From NCBI RefSeq assembly GCF_005239225.2, contig NC_133299.1, forward strand, positions 9,056,967 to 9,120,966: a stretch of 64,000 bases of DNA. Direction: 5' to 3'. Shown piece by piece: positions 20,605-31,571 of this stretch. Position numbers and translations under genes: made by a program. Under the pieces are notes generated by a model. That model was given only the letters and a program-made list of their open reading frames with translations. It was not told where the DNA came from and did no database searches. The stretch comes from Populus alba. Lineage: Eukaryota; Streptophyta; Magnoliopsida; Malpighiales; Salicaceae. Each line of letters begins with the position of its first letter. Position 1 is the stretch's first letter.

Positions 20605-23600
20605 AACAATAATGCTTTGAAAGATAAAGACCCTGGTTGTCCTACAATTTCTTGCTTTATTGGAGAACATAAAATTGAAAGAGCCTTACTTGATCTTGGA
20701 GCTAGCGTGAATTTACTTCCATATTCAGTCTTTCAAAGTCTCAATCTAGGTGAGTTAAAACCAACCTCTGTAACTCTTTTACTTGCTGATAGATTTGTAA
20801 AAGTGCCTAGAGGAATAGTTGAGGATGTGTTAGTACAAGTTGATAAATTCATTTACCCTGTAGATTTTGTTGTCTTGGATATACAACCTGTTGAAGCATG
20901 TAATTCAATTCCTATCATTTTAGGACGTCCATTTCTTGCCACTTCTAATGCATTGATTAATTATAGGAATGGACTGATGAAGTTATCATTTGGGAACATG
21001 ACATTGGAGATGAATATTTTCAACATTTACAAGCAATTTAGAGATGATAAAGATTTACAGGAAGTGGACTTTATTGAAAAATTAGTTCATGATCAATTTC
21101 AAACCACTTCCAGTGAAACTGAGATTGATGAATCTGATGATTTGCAAATGGTCTACTTTCAGGAAGAATCAAAGGCATGCAATTGGAGACCACAAATTGA
21201 AGAATTGCCACCACGATCAATTGAGCCCATACCTTCAAGTGTTCAACCACCAAAACCTGATTTGAAGCCGTTACCATTTAATCTCAAATACTTATTTTTG
21301 GGAGAAAATAAAACTTTTCCGGTAATAATCTCTTCCAAACTTAATGCACATCAAGAAGGTAAGTTATTATAGACTCTAAAAATGCACAAAAATGCATTAG
21401 GATGGACCATAGCTGACATAAAAGGAATTAGCCCTTTGATTTGCACACACAAGATTTATTTGGAGGAAAATGCTAAACCCTCTAGAGAAATGCAATGAAG
21501 GCTTAATCCTAATATGAAAGAAGTAGTGAAAAATAAAGTCATTAAGCTTCTAGATAATGGAATCATTTATCCTATTTCTGACAGCAAATGGGTAAGTCCT
21601 ACCCAAGTTGTACCCAAAAAGTCTAGAGTCACTGTGATAACAAATGAGAAAAATGAGTTAATTCCAACTAGGACTGTTACTGGTTGGCACATGTGCATTG
21701 ACTATAGGAAACTTAATTCAATGACTAGAAAAGATCATTTCCCTTTACCTTTCATGGATCAAATCCTAGAAAGAGTTGCAGGTCATGAATTTTATTATTT
21801 CCTAGATGGCTATTCAAGTTACAATCAAATTGAAATTGCATTGGAAGATCAAGAGAAGACTACTTTCACATGTCCATTTGGTACTTTTGCATATCGAAGG
21901 ATGCCTTTTGGATTATGTAATGCACCAGCCACGTTTCAAAGATGCATGCTTAGCATATTCAGTGATATGGTTGAACGTTTTCTTGAGATTTTTATGGATG
22001 ATTTTTCTGTTTTTGGTGATTCATTTGATGATTGTTTGACTAACTTAGAAAAGGTTTTGAGCAGGTGTGAAGAGAAGAATCTTGTACTGAATTGGGAAAA
22101 ATGTCACTTTATGGTAACAAACGGCATTGTACTTGGTCACATTGTATCATCGAAAGGAATTGAGGTTGATAAATCTAAAATCGAGTTAATTGCCAACTTA
22201 CCAACACCAAAATCTGTTAAGGATGTTAGATCATTCTTAGGACATGTTGGTTTTTACAGAAAGTTCATCAAAGATTTTAGTGTAATATCTAAGCCCTTAA
22301 GTAACCTTCTAGCAAAGGATACTATTTTTGAATGGAATGAACATTGTGAAGAAGCCTTTGTTAAACTTAAAAACTTGCTTACTTCTGCTCCTGTCATTCA
22401 ACCTCCTGATTGGTCATTACCTTTTGAAATAATGTGTGATGCTAGTGATTATGTCGTGGGTGCTGTCTTGGGACAAAGAAAAGATAAGAAACCTTAAGTG
22501 ATTTACTATGCAAGTAAAACTTTAAATAGTGCTCAAATGAATTACACAACCACTGAAAAAGAATTACTTGCAGTAGTATTTGCATGTGATAAATTCAGGT
22601 CTTATCTTGTTGGCTCACCTGTTGTTGTTTTTAGTGATCATGCAGCATTGAAATATCTTATTTCTAAGAAAGATTCTAAGGCTAGATTGGTGTGGTGGAT
22701 TTTGTTACTTCAAGAATTTGATATCACAATCAAAGACAAGAAAGGCACCGAAAATGTTGTTGCAGATCATTTGTCAAGATTGACAACAGATTCAAAATTT
22801 GACATCACACTAATCGATGACTACTTTCCCGATGAATCTTTACTTTCTGTTTTTACAATGCCTTGGTTTGCTAATATTGTTAATTTTCTTGTTTCAGGAC
22901 AATTGCCAGCTCTTTGGAGTACCCAAGACAAAAGAAAGTTCTTGAATGAAGTGAAGAACTTTTATTGGGATGACCCTTATTTATTCAAATATTGTCCTGA
23001 TCAAATACTTCGAAGATGCATTCATGATAATAAGGTAAGTAATGTCATTAAATTTTGTCATTCTGAGGCATGTGGGGGTCATTTCTCGTCGAAAAAAACA
23101 ACTACCAAAATCTTACAAAGTGGATTTTACTGGCCCACCATGTTCAAGGACTCACATGCATTTTGCAAGACTTGTGAAAATTGTCAAAAATTGGGATTTA
23201 TTTCAAAATGTCATATGATGCCTTTAAATCCTATTCTTGTCATTGAGATCTTTGACTGTTGGGGTATAGATTTCATGGGTCCATTTCCTCCATCATTTGG
23301 TTTCATATACATATTAGTCGCAGTAGATTATGTTTCCAAATGGATAGAGGCAATTCCAAGTCGAAACAATGATCACAAAATAGTGATAAAGTTTTTGAAA
23401 GATAATATTTTGAGTCGATTTGGAATCCCTCGAGCCATGATAAGTGATGGTGGAACACATTTCTCCAACAAGCTATTTGATTCTTTAATGAAGAAATATG
23501 GATTCACACACAAAGTTGCCACCCCTTATCACCCTTAGACAAGTGGACAAGTAAAGCTTGCTAATAGGGAGATCAAACAAATCTTGGAGAAAACAGTGAA

Positions 23601-24088
23601 CCCTAATAGGAAAGACTGGTCTTTAAGACTTAATGATGCACTTTGGGCTTATCGAACTGCTTATAAAACATCATTAGGTATGTCACCTTATAGACTAGTC
23701 CATGGAAAACCTTGTCACTTGCCTGTGGAAATTGAACATAAAGCTTATTGGGCTATTAAAGCTTTCAATTCAAACCTTGATGATGCTAGTCACCTGCGAA
23801 AATTGCAAATAAATGAGCTTGAGGAAATAAGAAATGATGCATATGACAATTCAAGAATTCATAAAGCAAGAATTAAAGAGTTTCATGATAAGAAAATACT
23901 GAGAAAAACATTCAATGGAGCGGTCCTTTTATTATGAAACATGTGTATCCATATGGGGCTTGTGATATTGAGAATCCAAAGAATGGCAATGTTTTCAAGG
24001 TAAATGGGCATCGTTTGAAAGTTTATTTTGACAATTTTTCGGTTGAAAATGACTCTATTGAATTGAGTGATCTTGTATATAAAGATTG
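20605..24088 (+). pseudogene. pol: Ath-B pol: protease, RT, RNase H, integrase
   Basis: Athila pol on the plus strand, open in one frame except for single stops. Protease has LDLGASVNLLPYSVF (near 20690) and IILGRPFLA. RT runs from about 21560 with WVSPTQVVPKK, MCIDYRKLNSMTRKDHFPLPF, YRRMPFGLCNAPATFQRCM and the catalytic box EIFMDDFSVFG near 21990. RNase H follows ([35 protein letters not shown]). Integrase has the zinc region, [11 protein letters not shown] and [11 protein letters not shown], but the expected Glu reads Lys ([12 protein letters not shown]). Stops are at 21370 (TAG), about 21496 (TGA), 22495 (TAA) and 23536 (TAG). A deletion of about 75 bases near 23910 shifts the frame, and the C-terminus continues to [11 protein letters not shown] and a stop near 24088. 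It starts at an inversion breakpoint, so gag is absent. Confidence 0.9.
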
Positions 24089-24230
24089 ATTCTTTTTCTC
24101 ACATTGTTTTGTGTTTTGTTTTGGTGTATCTATTGTTTTGCTAGTCTCTCTCTCACCCCGGTCAAATGGCGGATAACGGTACTCCGTGACTTAAGTCGGT
24201 TCTTTCAGTTTCCCAAATAACTGATACCTG

Positions 24231-24262
24231 TATATATTTGTATAATTCTCTGCTCTTTCTCC
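24231..24262 (+). promoter_or_regulatory. TATA-like element before aORF (Ath-B)
   Basis: TATATATTTGTATAATT at 24231-24247 is followed by a pyrimidine-rich stretch (ctctgctctttctccctt) and then the aORF ATG at 24297. The same sequence stands before the aORF in Ath-A (about 19500-19540, minus). It is also kept in Ath-E (39720-39775), which lacks the aORF. The position suggests an internal promoter; this is inference. Confidence 0.45.
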
Positions 24263-24296
24263 CTTCTTTGAATCTTTCCCTAATTCTTATTTGAAA

Positions 24297-24843
24297 ATGG
24301 ACACCACTCTTGAAAAGTTGAAAAGGTATTTTCCCGCTTTGCCTCCAAATGCGATCAATAAAATTTACCGTGCTAGGTGTGCAAGATTGAGGTTGTTAAT
24401 GAATCATGGAATTCTAGAAGATATTCGCTGGCTAATTAAAGCAAAGGTCTGATTATCAAGTGAGTTCTCCAATTCTTTCATTTCACACATTCCTAGAACA
24501 TGTACAAGCACTTTTACAAAGAAACGTCGTGCAAAACGATTGAAAGTCTGTCACAGATGTGCCAGATGGACTTGCAATGCAACATGTCGTTCTTTAGGAA
24601 TGGTATCTGTAAACCAAAGATAAGATACAATTCATTAAGGATGGCCTGAGTAAGGGGTCTTTAGATAATCTTTTGTTGACCCTTGAGATGCATCCTAGTG
24701 GCGATGTGCATCGTGTAATTCATGATTTATGGCCACAATTCCATAAAGAACATGATCGACTTAGTCTTAGGAATCTGACTAAACAAGACCCTGTTTGCCA
24801 GTTTTTAAGAAAACTGGATGGGAAGCCTATCCCCGACCTATAG
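24297..24843 (+). pseudogene. aORF, Ath-B copy
   Basis: Second copy of the 182-codon gene at 18918-19466, with the same ATG context and the same stop codon position (24841-24843). The basic run and the CHRC..C..C cluster are kept. It is broken by an in-frame TGA after LIKAKV (near 24450) and by a 2-base loss near 24616 that shifts the frame. The C-terminal half (FIKDGLSKGSLDNLLLTLE, PQFHKEHDRLSL) is still readable in the restored frame. It follows integrase and precedes the LOG-like gene, as in Ath-A. Confidence 0.75.
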
Positions 24844-24973
24844 AGGGCGTTTAAGCCGTTCTTGGACGTAAAACCAAGGGAAGATGTGAGCCACAATCAC
24901 AACTACCTGTACATATATGCTTTGTCAAAATAAATAAATAAATAAAGAGAGAGAGTGTGAGACAACAACTAGC

Positions 24974-25010
24974 CTATATATAGGTGGTATGGTTGCATTT
25001 TCAATTTCTC
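24974..25010 (+). promoter_or_regulatory. TATA box and leader before LOG-like gene (Ath-B)
   Basis: CTATATATAGG at 24974-24984 lies about 100 bases before the LOG ATG at 25086. The interval is pyrimidine-rich (cttctcttccttcccttc near 25022-25039). The layout is a normal plant core promoter with Y-patch and leader. Upstream is a (gagagaga) tract near 24947. Confidence 0.55.
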
Positions 25011-25085
25011 ATCTGTAAATTCTTCTCTTCCTTCCCTTCATTTCTACTCAACCCATACATTCATCAAATATAGAAGTGTGTAGAA

Positions 25086-25625
25086 ATGGCAGGTTCCTGA
25101 AGTCATCATATAAGAAATATTTGTGTTTTTGGTGGATCCAGTCCTAGGAAAGAAAAAGAGTTTTTAGAATCAGCAAATCATCTTGGTCGGGTACTAGCTG
25201 AGAGAAAGATTCATTTAGTGTATGGGGGAGGCAGCCTTGGGTTAATGGGAGGTGTGTCAATGGCTGCATTTTTAGGAGGCAGTCAAGTTTTGGGGGTTGT
25301 CCCCAAAGCTTTAGCAAATGGAGACATCATTGGAAAAACAATTGGAGAGGAACTACATGTCTCCACAATGTCTGACCAACTGAATACCATGTTTAACCAT
25401 GTTGATGATGCCTTCATTGCCTTACCAGGTGGTTTTGGCACATTGGAAGAGATCTTTCATATTTCATCTTGGGCTCAACTGAACAATTCAACATAAACCT
25501 ATAGGTTTGTTAAATGTTAATGGTTTTTATGATAAGTTGTTGTCTTTCCTTAATCAGGCTGTGGAACAGGAATTTCTTACATCTTCGGCACGACAAATCA
25601 TAATCTCTGCTGCTACTGTTGAACA
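25086..25625 (+). pseudogene. LOG-like cytokinin riboside monophosphate phosphoribohydrolase, Ath-B copy
   Basis: Intronless LOG-like coding sequence in the sense direction after pol and aORF. Residues 12-19 read ICVFGGSS, 44-57 LVYGGGSLGLMGGV and 112-123 ALPGGFGTLEEI, the two LOG signature motifs, with the second Glu at residue 122. After a frameshift near 25490 it continues KPIGLLNVNGFYDKLLSFLNQ and SSARQIIISAATVE. It is cut off by LTR sequence at about 25626, so some 30 C-terminal residues are lost. Codon 5 is TGA where Ath-A has TCA. The PGGxGTxxE motif is intact here, while Ath-A has Lys in place of the last Glu. Over the first 78 codons the two copies differ at eight positions. As in Ath-A, the MHxRK Arg region is replaced (MSDQLN). 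The two copies are broken at different sites, so the ancestral gene was intact inside the element. Confidence 0.85.
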
Positions 25626-25806
25626 TTATTATTATTACTATTAACATTATATTTACTATTATTGTTGTTATTGTTGTTGTTTGTTGTATTGTTATTTATA
25701 ATTTATACAATTAACCTCTTTGTGGTTCGACCCCGGTCTTGCCGGGTTATTTATTACTTCGACACTCCTGCACTTGGGAGAAGACATCAAGCTTTTGGTC
25801 GTGTCA
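25626..25806 (+). mobile_element. Athila LTR c, 3' end fragment
   Basis: Only the last 180 bases of the LTR remain: an (ATT)n-type tract, then gaccccggtcttgccgggtt and cttttggtcgtgtca, ending at 25806. It joins the LOG-like gene directly on the left and is followed by a PBS and gag, so it marks the border of a second internal region (Ath-C). Confidence 0.85.
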
Positions 25807-25812
25807 AGTTTT

Positions 25813-25830
25813 TGGTGTCGTTGCTGAGGA
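25813..25830 (+). other. Primer binding site of Ath-C, tRNA-Asp type
   Basis: tggtgtcgttgctgagga is a diverged form of the Athila tRNA-Asp PBS, placed six bases after the LTR end. Confidence 0.7.
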
Positions 25831-26038
25831 GATAAATTCTTGTATAAATTATAATATTTATTTTATTTTCTCTTTTTATTTTTCATTTTATCTAACTTTT
25901 GTTTCTTTTGTTTTGTTTTGTTTCTTTTTCTTCTCTTTTCTTTTCTTCCTTTTATTCTCTTCTTACACGTGCATGAGAGTTTGGTCACGTACATTAAGTG
26001 GTCGATTTTGTAGGGTATCCTCATCATTTTCAGAAAAT

Positions 26039-27018
26039 ATGACCGAAGAAGATAATCAATCGCTTCATAATGAGAATAATGAGAATAACTGTATGAGAAC
26101 ACTTAGAGACCACATGAATCCCACAAGAACAAGTGCACCCTCATGCATAGTTTCCCTCCTGATGCATCTCATTTTAATTTTAAGCCAGACATTATTCAAC
26201 TTTTACCTTCTTTTCATGGTTTAGACCTAGAAAATCCATACTTACATTTAAGGGAATTTGAGGAGGTCTGTAATACCTATAATGACTCGAATTGTAGCAT
26301 GAACACCATTAGATTAAAGCTTTTTCCTTTTTTCATTAAAAGATAAAGCTAAAACATGGCTATAAAATTTGAGCCCAAGATCTATTCGTGCTTGGGATGA
26401 AATGCAACAACAATTTTTAAAGAAGTTTTTTCCATCTCACAGAACAAACTCTTTCAAAAGACAAATCATCACTTTCACTCAAAAGCCAGGAGAAACATTT
26501 TACCAATGTTGGGATAGGTATCGAGATTTGCTTAATACTTGCCCTCATCATGGTTTTGAAACATGGAGATTGGTTTCATATTTTTATGAAGGGTTAACAC
26601 CTAGAGATAGGCAAATGGTTGAATTGATGTGCAATGAAACTTTTGAAGATAAAGACCCTAATGAAGCAATGGAGTACCTAGACTTGCTAGCCGAAAATGC
26701 TCAAAATTAGGACACCACAAGTACTTATAAGGCACCAAGTAAAACTCAACCTCATACATCTAGTGGAGGTATGCACAACCTTAGGGAAGATCATGACCTC
26801 CAAGCCAAGTTTGCATCTTTAGCTAGAAAAGTTGAAGCACTTGAATTGAAAAGGAGTTGTCATTTAAAATTTGTTCAAAACATTGTGTGTCAAATCTGTG
26901 AAACCAATGAACACTCAACAAATGATTGTCCAACTTTGCCTTCTTTTAGGGAATGCCTCCATGAACAAGCCCATGCTTTAAACAGTTTCCAAAGACCAAA
27001 CCATAACCCATACTCTCC
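26039..27018 (+). pseudogene. gag: Ath-C gag, first part
   Basis: Athila gag from ATG at 26039. Readable blocks are HFNFKPDIIQLLPSFHGLD, ENPYLHLREFEEVC, IRAWDEMQQQFLKKFFP, YQCWDRYRDLLNTCPHHGFE, YFYEGLTPRDRQMVELMC and a zinc knuckle CQICETNEHSTNDC near 26895-26940. It is broken by a frameshift near 26150, a stop near 26367 (TGG to TAA region, TWL-x-NL) and a TAG near 26708. A LINE inserted at about 27019 splits the zinc-knuckle tail from the part at 32492. Confidence 0.85.
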
Positions 27019-28298
27019 AATCCCTGCTATAGGGAAGCTGGACCTGCCCTCTGGCGAAGAGCTAGTGGCCCCTCCTCCACAGCCTCTAGGTGATTCTGGG
27101 AAATCAGCCTCAAACGCTGCCCTCCCAGCAAAACACGCCTCTTCTCCAGGTAAGTCCCCTGTGCCTGCCCCTAGCAAATGGTGTGACCTGTTCTCATCTA
27201 AACAAAATCCAGATGTTTGCCCTAAACTGTTGCATTATTCTGAGATTAGCACTATCAAAATGTGTTCTCTTCTTAATGATGATTTGACTAGTCACTCTGA
27301 TTATTGGAATTTATGCATTGTGGGTTTTGTTGCTGGTAAATTCCCGGGTTATAAAGCTTTGAGTAGCATTATCTCAGATTCTTGGCACTGTGAAGCCAAG
27401 TTAACTATCCATGAATCGGGCTGGCTAGTGTATCAGTTTCAAAATGTTGATGACAAACTAGCTGTTCTTGCTGAAGGGCCTTATTCGGTTTATGGACGTC
27501 CTCTTCTCCTGCAACCCATGTCAGAATATTTTGATTTTTCAGCTGAAAATATGACCACAGTGCCTGTATGGGTGAGATTTCCAAATCTCCCACTGAAATG
27601 CTGGTCCATTCAGGCCTCTCCAAGATAGCTAGTGTCCTTGGAAAGCCATTACAAAGTGACAAATTTACAGCCACCATGGAGTTTTGATTGAGCTTGACTT
27701 ACTCGATGATTTGCCTAGCTCTATCCCTATTTGTCTCCCTAACGGCACTACTCTAAATCAATCTGTTGTCTATGAAACGTTGCTGAAATTTTGCAAGCAC
27801 TGTCAGGTCCTTGGACACTCTACTGGAGCATGCACTAAATTCTCTATTCCTGTTGATGCTGATAAAGAGGGCCTCTCAGATAAGGCATGCCTTCCTACTG
27901 GTCCTTCTCAGGAGAGGAGAGTTAGCGCTCTTCAGCGTTTGGGGAAGGTTTTGCAAACTAATAAGGAGCATGACAAAGAACATGCAGAGGCTGCACACAC
28001 CAAGAAAGGGAATGACAAGGGGCAACCAGAGGTTATACGCAACAATATGGGGAATGATAAAGGAAAGACAATTGTTGGGGACACTTGTTTGGATCTCATG
28101 CATATGGAAGCTGATGAATGGGAGACTGTGAGAGGAAAGCACACAAAGAAACTTCTAAGCCCTAAAAGCAACAACGTACAAGCTGTGGAGTTACATGCAG
28201 GTTTATCTGTCGGAGTCTCTACTAGAAGTGGAGGTCGTAAGCATGCAAACAAAGGCCAAGGACGTGGTAGGGCTTCGCCTGCCACTCCTGCCAAATGA
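27019..28298 (+). pseudogene. LINE-1 ORF1 (DUF4283-type, CCHC zinc knuckle)
   Basis: RNA-binding ORF1 of a plant L1. The first half has the DUF4283 pattern (HESGWLVYQFQNVDDKLAVL, then GPYSVYGRPLLLQPM, then PVWVRFPNLPLKCW). A 1-base shift near 27610 leads to the second half (LDLLDDLPSSIPI, then zinc knuckle FCKHCQVLGHSTGAC). The tail is Lys-rich and ends in TGA at 28296-28298. No ATG precedes the first block within the LINE, so the start is lost. Confidence 0.82.
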
Positions 28299-31200
28299 TG
28301 TTAATCCATTGCTGGAATATCAGAGGGCTTAATAGCCCTCTGAAGCAGCATGAGGCTGTTAGCCTCATGAAAAGAAAGAAGATTGATGTTTTTTGCTTTT
28401 TAGAGACTAAGTTATCTTCTTCCAGAGTCGGTCTCATGCACAATTTTAGGCTGAAGTCCTGGAAGTATATCAGCAATAGTGAGGTAGCCTCCACTGCCAG
28501 AATTCTTCTTTTTTGGAACCCCAGCACTGTTAATGTTGTTTTGTTTAATCTTTCTGCCCAAGTAGTGCATGTTCTCATTACTTGTTTGGAGAGTCATTAC
28601 AGTTTCACAGCTTCTTTTGTCTATGGTTTCAACACCCTGCGGAGGTGGAGTCCTAATACTCCTTGGCTGGTTCTTGGTGATTTTAATTCGGTGCTTTCTC
28701 AGGAAGATAAACACAGTGGAGCTCCTGTGACCAGCTATGAAGTTACAGACTTCAGGGAATGTTGCTCAGATTTGGGTCTTGCTGACCTTAACTCAACTGG
28801 CTGCCTTTACACCTGGTCAAATGGACATGTCTAGAGCAAAATTGATAGAGTTATGGTCAACACTCATTGGTCCACTTTGCAGCAGCAGGCTCAAGTGCAT
28901 TTTGACAATCCTGGGGCTTTCTCGGACCATTCCCCATCCTCTATTCATATGGGTTCTCGGCAGCCTTGCAGGAATAGGAACTTCAAATTTTTTAACATGT
29001 GGGCTGATCACCCACAATTCCTTGAGTTGATTGAGCAATGCTGGAATACGCCTGTTTATGGTTCCTATATGTTCACTCTGTGCCGAAAGCTGAAACTACT
29101 GAAAAGGCCTCTGAAGGAGCTCAACAAGCTTCAATATAGTCACATCTCTCAACGTGTTACCAGGGCTGAGGAAGAACTGGATAGCTTTCAATCTCTTTTG
29201 CATCAAGACTGTGATAATATTCATCTTCAGTCCCAGGTCAAGCATCTTAGATCACAGCTTGTGTACCTCAAGTCGGCGGAGCAGAGTTACTATGGGCAGA
29301 AACTCAAATTCACTTTCTTAAAGGAAGCGGACAAAGGCACCCGTTTCTTCCATGCTCTGCTGAGCCAAAAGCATAGGAGAAATCATATTCCAGCAATCCA
29401 AGTCCCCTCTGGCACGTATTCTTCTTCGGTTGATGAGGTGGGGGATGAGTTTGTCCGATACTTTACAAATCTCCTTGGCTCTACAAAACAAACCGATCCC
29501 ATTAATGAGGATGTCATCCAGTGTGGCCCCTGTATTGATACAGCCTCCCATGATCTTCTTTTGGGACCAATAACAGATGACCTTATCCAGCAAACTCTCT
29601 CCAGCATTGGAAATGAGAAGGCCCCTGGGCCAGACGGCTTCTCTTCCCTGTTCTTCAAGGAAGCATGGAGTATAGTGGGCGGTGATTTTTGTGCTGCAGT
29701 CAAGGATTTCTTCACATCGGGACTTTTGCTCAAACAAGTCAACCATTCTGTCATTGCCCTTGTCCCAAAATCATCCAATGTTAACTTGGCTGCTGACTTT
29801 CGGCCGATATCTTGTTGCAACGTCATCTACAAGGTTATTTCCAAGATTCTAGCGGGGAGAATGGCGCATGCTCTTCAGGATATCATCAGCTCGGTCCAGA
29901 ATGCTTTTCTGGGAGGAAGAAATATGGCTGACAATATTCACCTCATGCAGGAGCTTTTGCGTCATTATGGGAGGAAGAGGGCATCCCCTAGATGTATTAT
30001 TAAAATTGACTTCAGGAAAGCTTTTGACTCTGTTCAGTGGTCTTTTCTGCGTCATGTATTGCTGTCTTTGGGCTTCCCTCCTCGATTTGTTCGGCTCCTT
30101 ATGCAATGTGTTGAGACTGCATCTTTCTCTGTTTCTGTTAATGGAAATCTATATGGTTTCTTCAAGGGGCAGTGTGGTGTTCGTCAAGGAGATCCTCTTT
30201 CTCCATACCTTTTTATTGCTTGTATGGAATACTTTTCCAGGATGATTATGCAGAGTACGCAGCACATTGATTTCAATTTCCACCCCAAGTGTTGTGCTCT
30301 AGGGGTCAGCCACTTAGCTTTTGCTGATGATGTCCTATTACTCTGCCGGTGTGATACGCAGTCAGTTAGCATATTAAACCAGCAGCTTCTTGCTTTTGGT
30401 CGAATATCAGGCCTTGATATTAATGCTGCGAAGTCCTCTATATATTTTGGTGGTGTGGGGGAAAGTGTTAAGCTTGCCATCTTGCATCTTACTGGCTTTA
30501 TAGAAGGGAGTTTTCCTTTCCGTTATCTAGGGGTCCCTCTAAGCCCTCACAGATTATTGGCTAGTCAATTCTCCCCTCTCCTGCAGAAATTGGAATCTTC
30601 TATTCAGAGTTGGATGGGGAAACACCTCTCCTATGCGGGTCGCCTTGAGCTCATCAGATCAGTTCTGCATGGCATGGTCCAATTCTGGCTCAGTATCTTT
30701 CCGATACCAGGTATAGTTATTACCAAGATCAATAGCATCTGTCGAAGTTTCCTCTGGTCGGGTAACTCTTGTTCACCTCACTCTGCTCTTGTCTCCTGGG
30801 AAAAGGTATGTCTTCCCAAGCAGGAAGGAGCCCTGGCTCTTCTAGATATCAGGGTAAGAAACAAAAGCTTTTTAGCAAAACAGCTATGGAATTTTCATCT
30901 TAAATCTGACTCTTTGTGGATTCGTTGGGTGGCACATTATTCGCCTCTATGGAAGTCCATTTGCACTCTCAAAAACCAGCTGGTGGAACAATGTGGAGGC
31001 ATACCTGCTGCTATCACTACTCTTGAAAATTGGCATAGTGGTTCGGGGAGATTTCTGGTTCATGCTCATGATTTCTTTAGGATTAAAGGTGAGAGTGTCC
31101 AGTGGGCTAGGGTGGTTTGGGAGGAATGGTCCCTGCCTCGAACCAGATTTATTCTATGGCTCGCTACCCTAGGTAGACTCCGCACAAGGGACCGGCTCAG

Positions 31201-31571
31201 CTACCTTCCCACAGAAACTGTTTGTTCCTTATGCAGCATAGAAGACGAGACACACGCCCAACTATTTTTCAATTGCAGCTGGACTTCTTTACTCTGGAAT
31301 CGAGATAAGAGCTGGCTTAGAATCTATCAGCCTATGTCTACACTTTCCAGTGCCATCAGAGGTCTGAATGGGGAGTAAAGAGCTGAAACTAAGAATGAGA
31401 CGTGTATCCATTGCCCTACTTGTGTATTTGATTTGGGATGAAAGAAACAGCCGCATCTTTGCACATAAGTCATCCTCTATAGATGCCACACTACGAAGAT
31501 TCCAAATTCTGTTTTACACAGTTTTGCTTTTCCATGAAAAAGACCACTCTCTTTACCATGTTGCTGCTTGA
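28295..31571 (+). pseudogene. LINE-1 ORF2: endonuclease, reverse transcriptase, zf-RVT
   Basis: Begins ATGATG, overlapping the ORF1 stop as ATGA. Apurinic endonuclease: WNIRGLNSP, CFLETKL, PWLVLGDFNSVLS and DHSPSSIH. RT: KAPGPDGFSSLFFK, FRPISCCNVIYKVISKILAGR, CIIKIDFRKAFDSVQW, GVRQGDPLSPYLFI and the catalytic LAFADDVLLLC near 30310-30345. The zf-RVT region shows RFILWLATLGRLRTRDRL and AQLFFNCSW. One TAG at 28832 replaces the Trp of NGHVWSK, with the same frame on both sides. A frameshift near 31370 leads to the conserved end VYLIWDERNSRIF to 31571. With only two lesions this is a fairly young copy. Confidence 0.9.

Noticed and set aside
29318..30480. Minus-strand ORFs of 85-147 codons opposite LINE-1 RT
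   Set aside because: Antisense shadows of ORF2, whose RT motifs are unambiguous.
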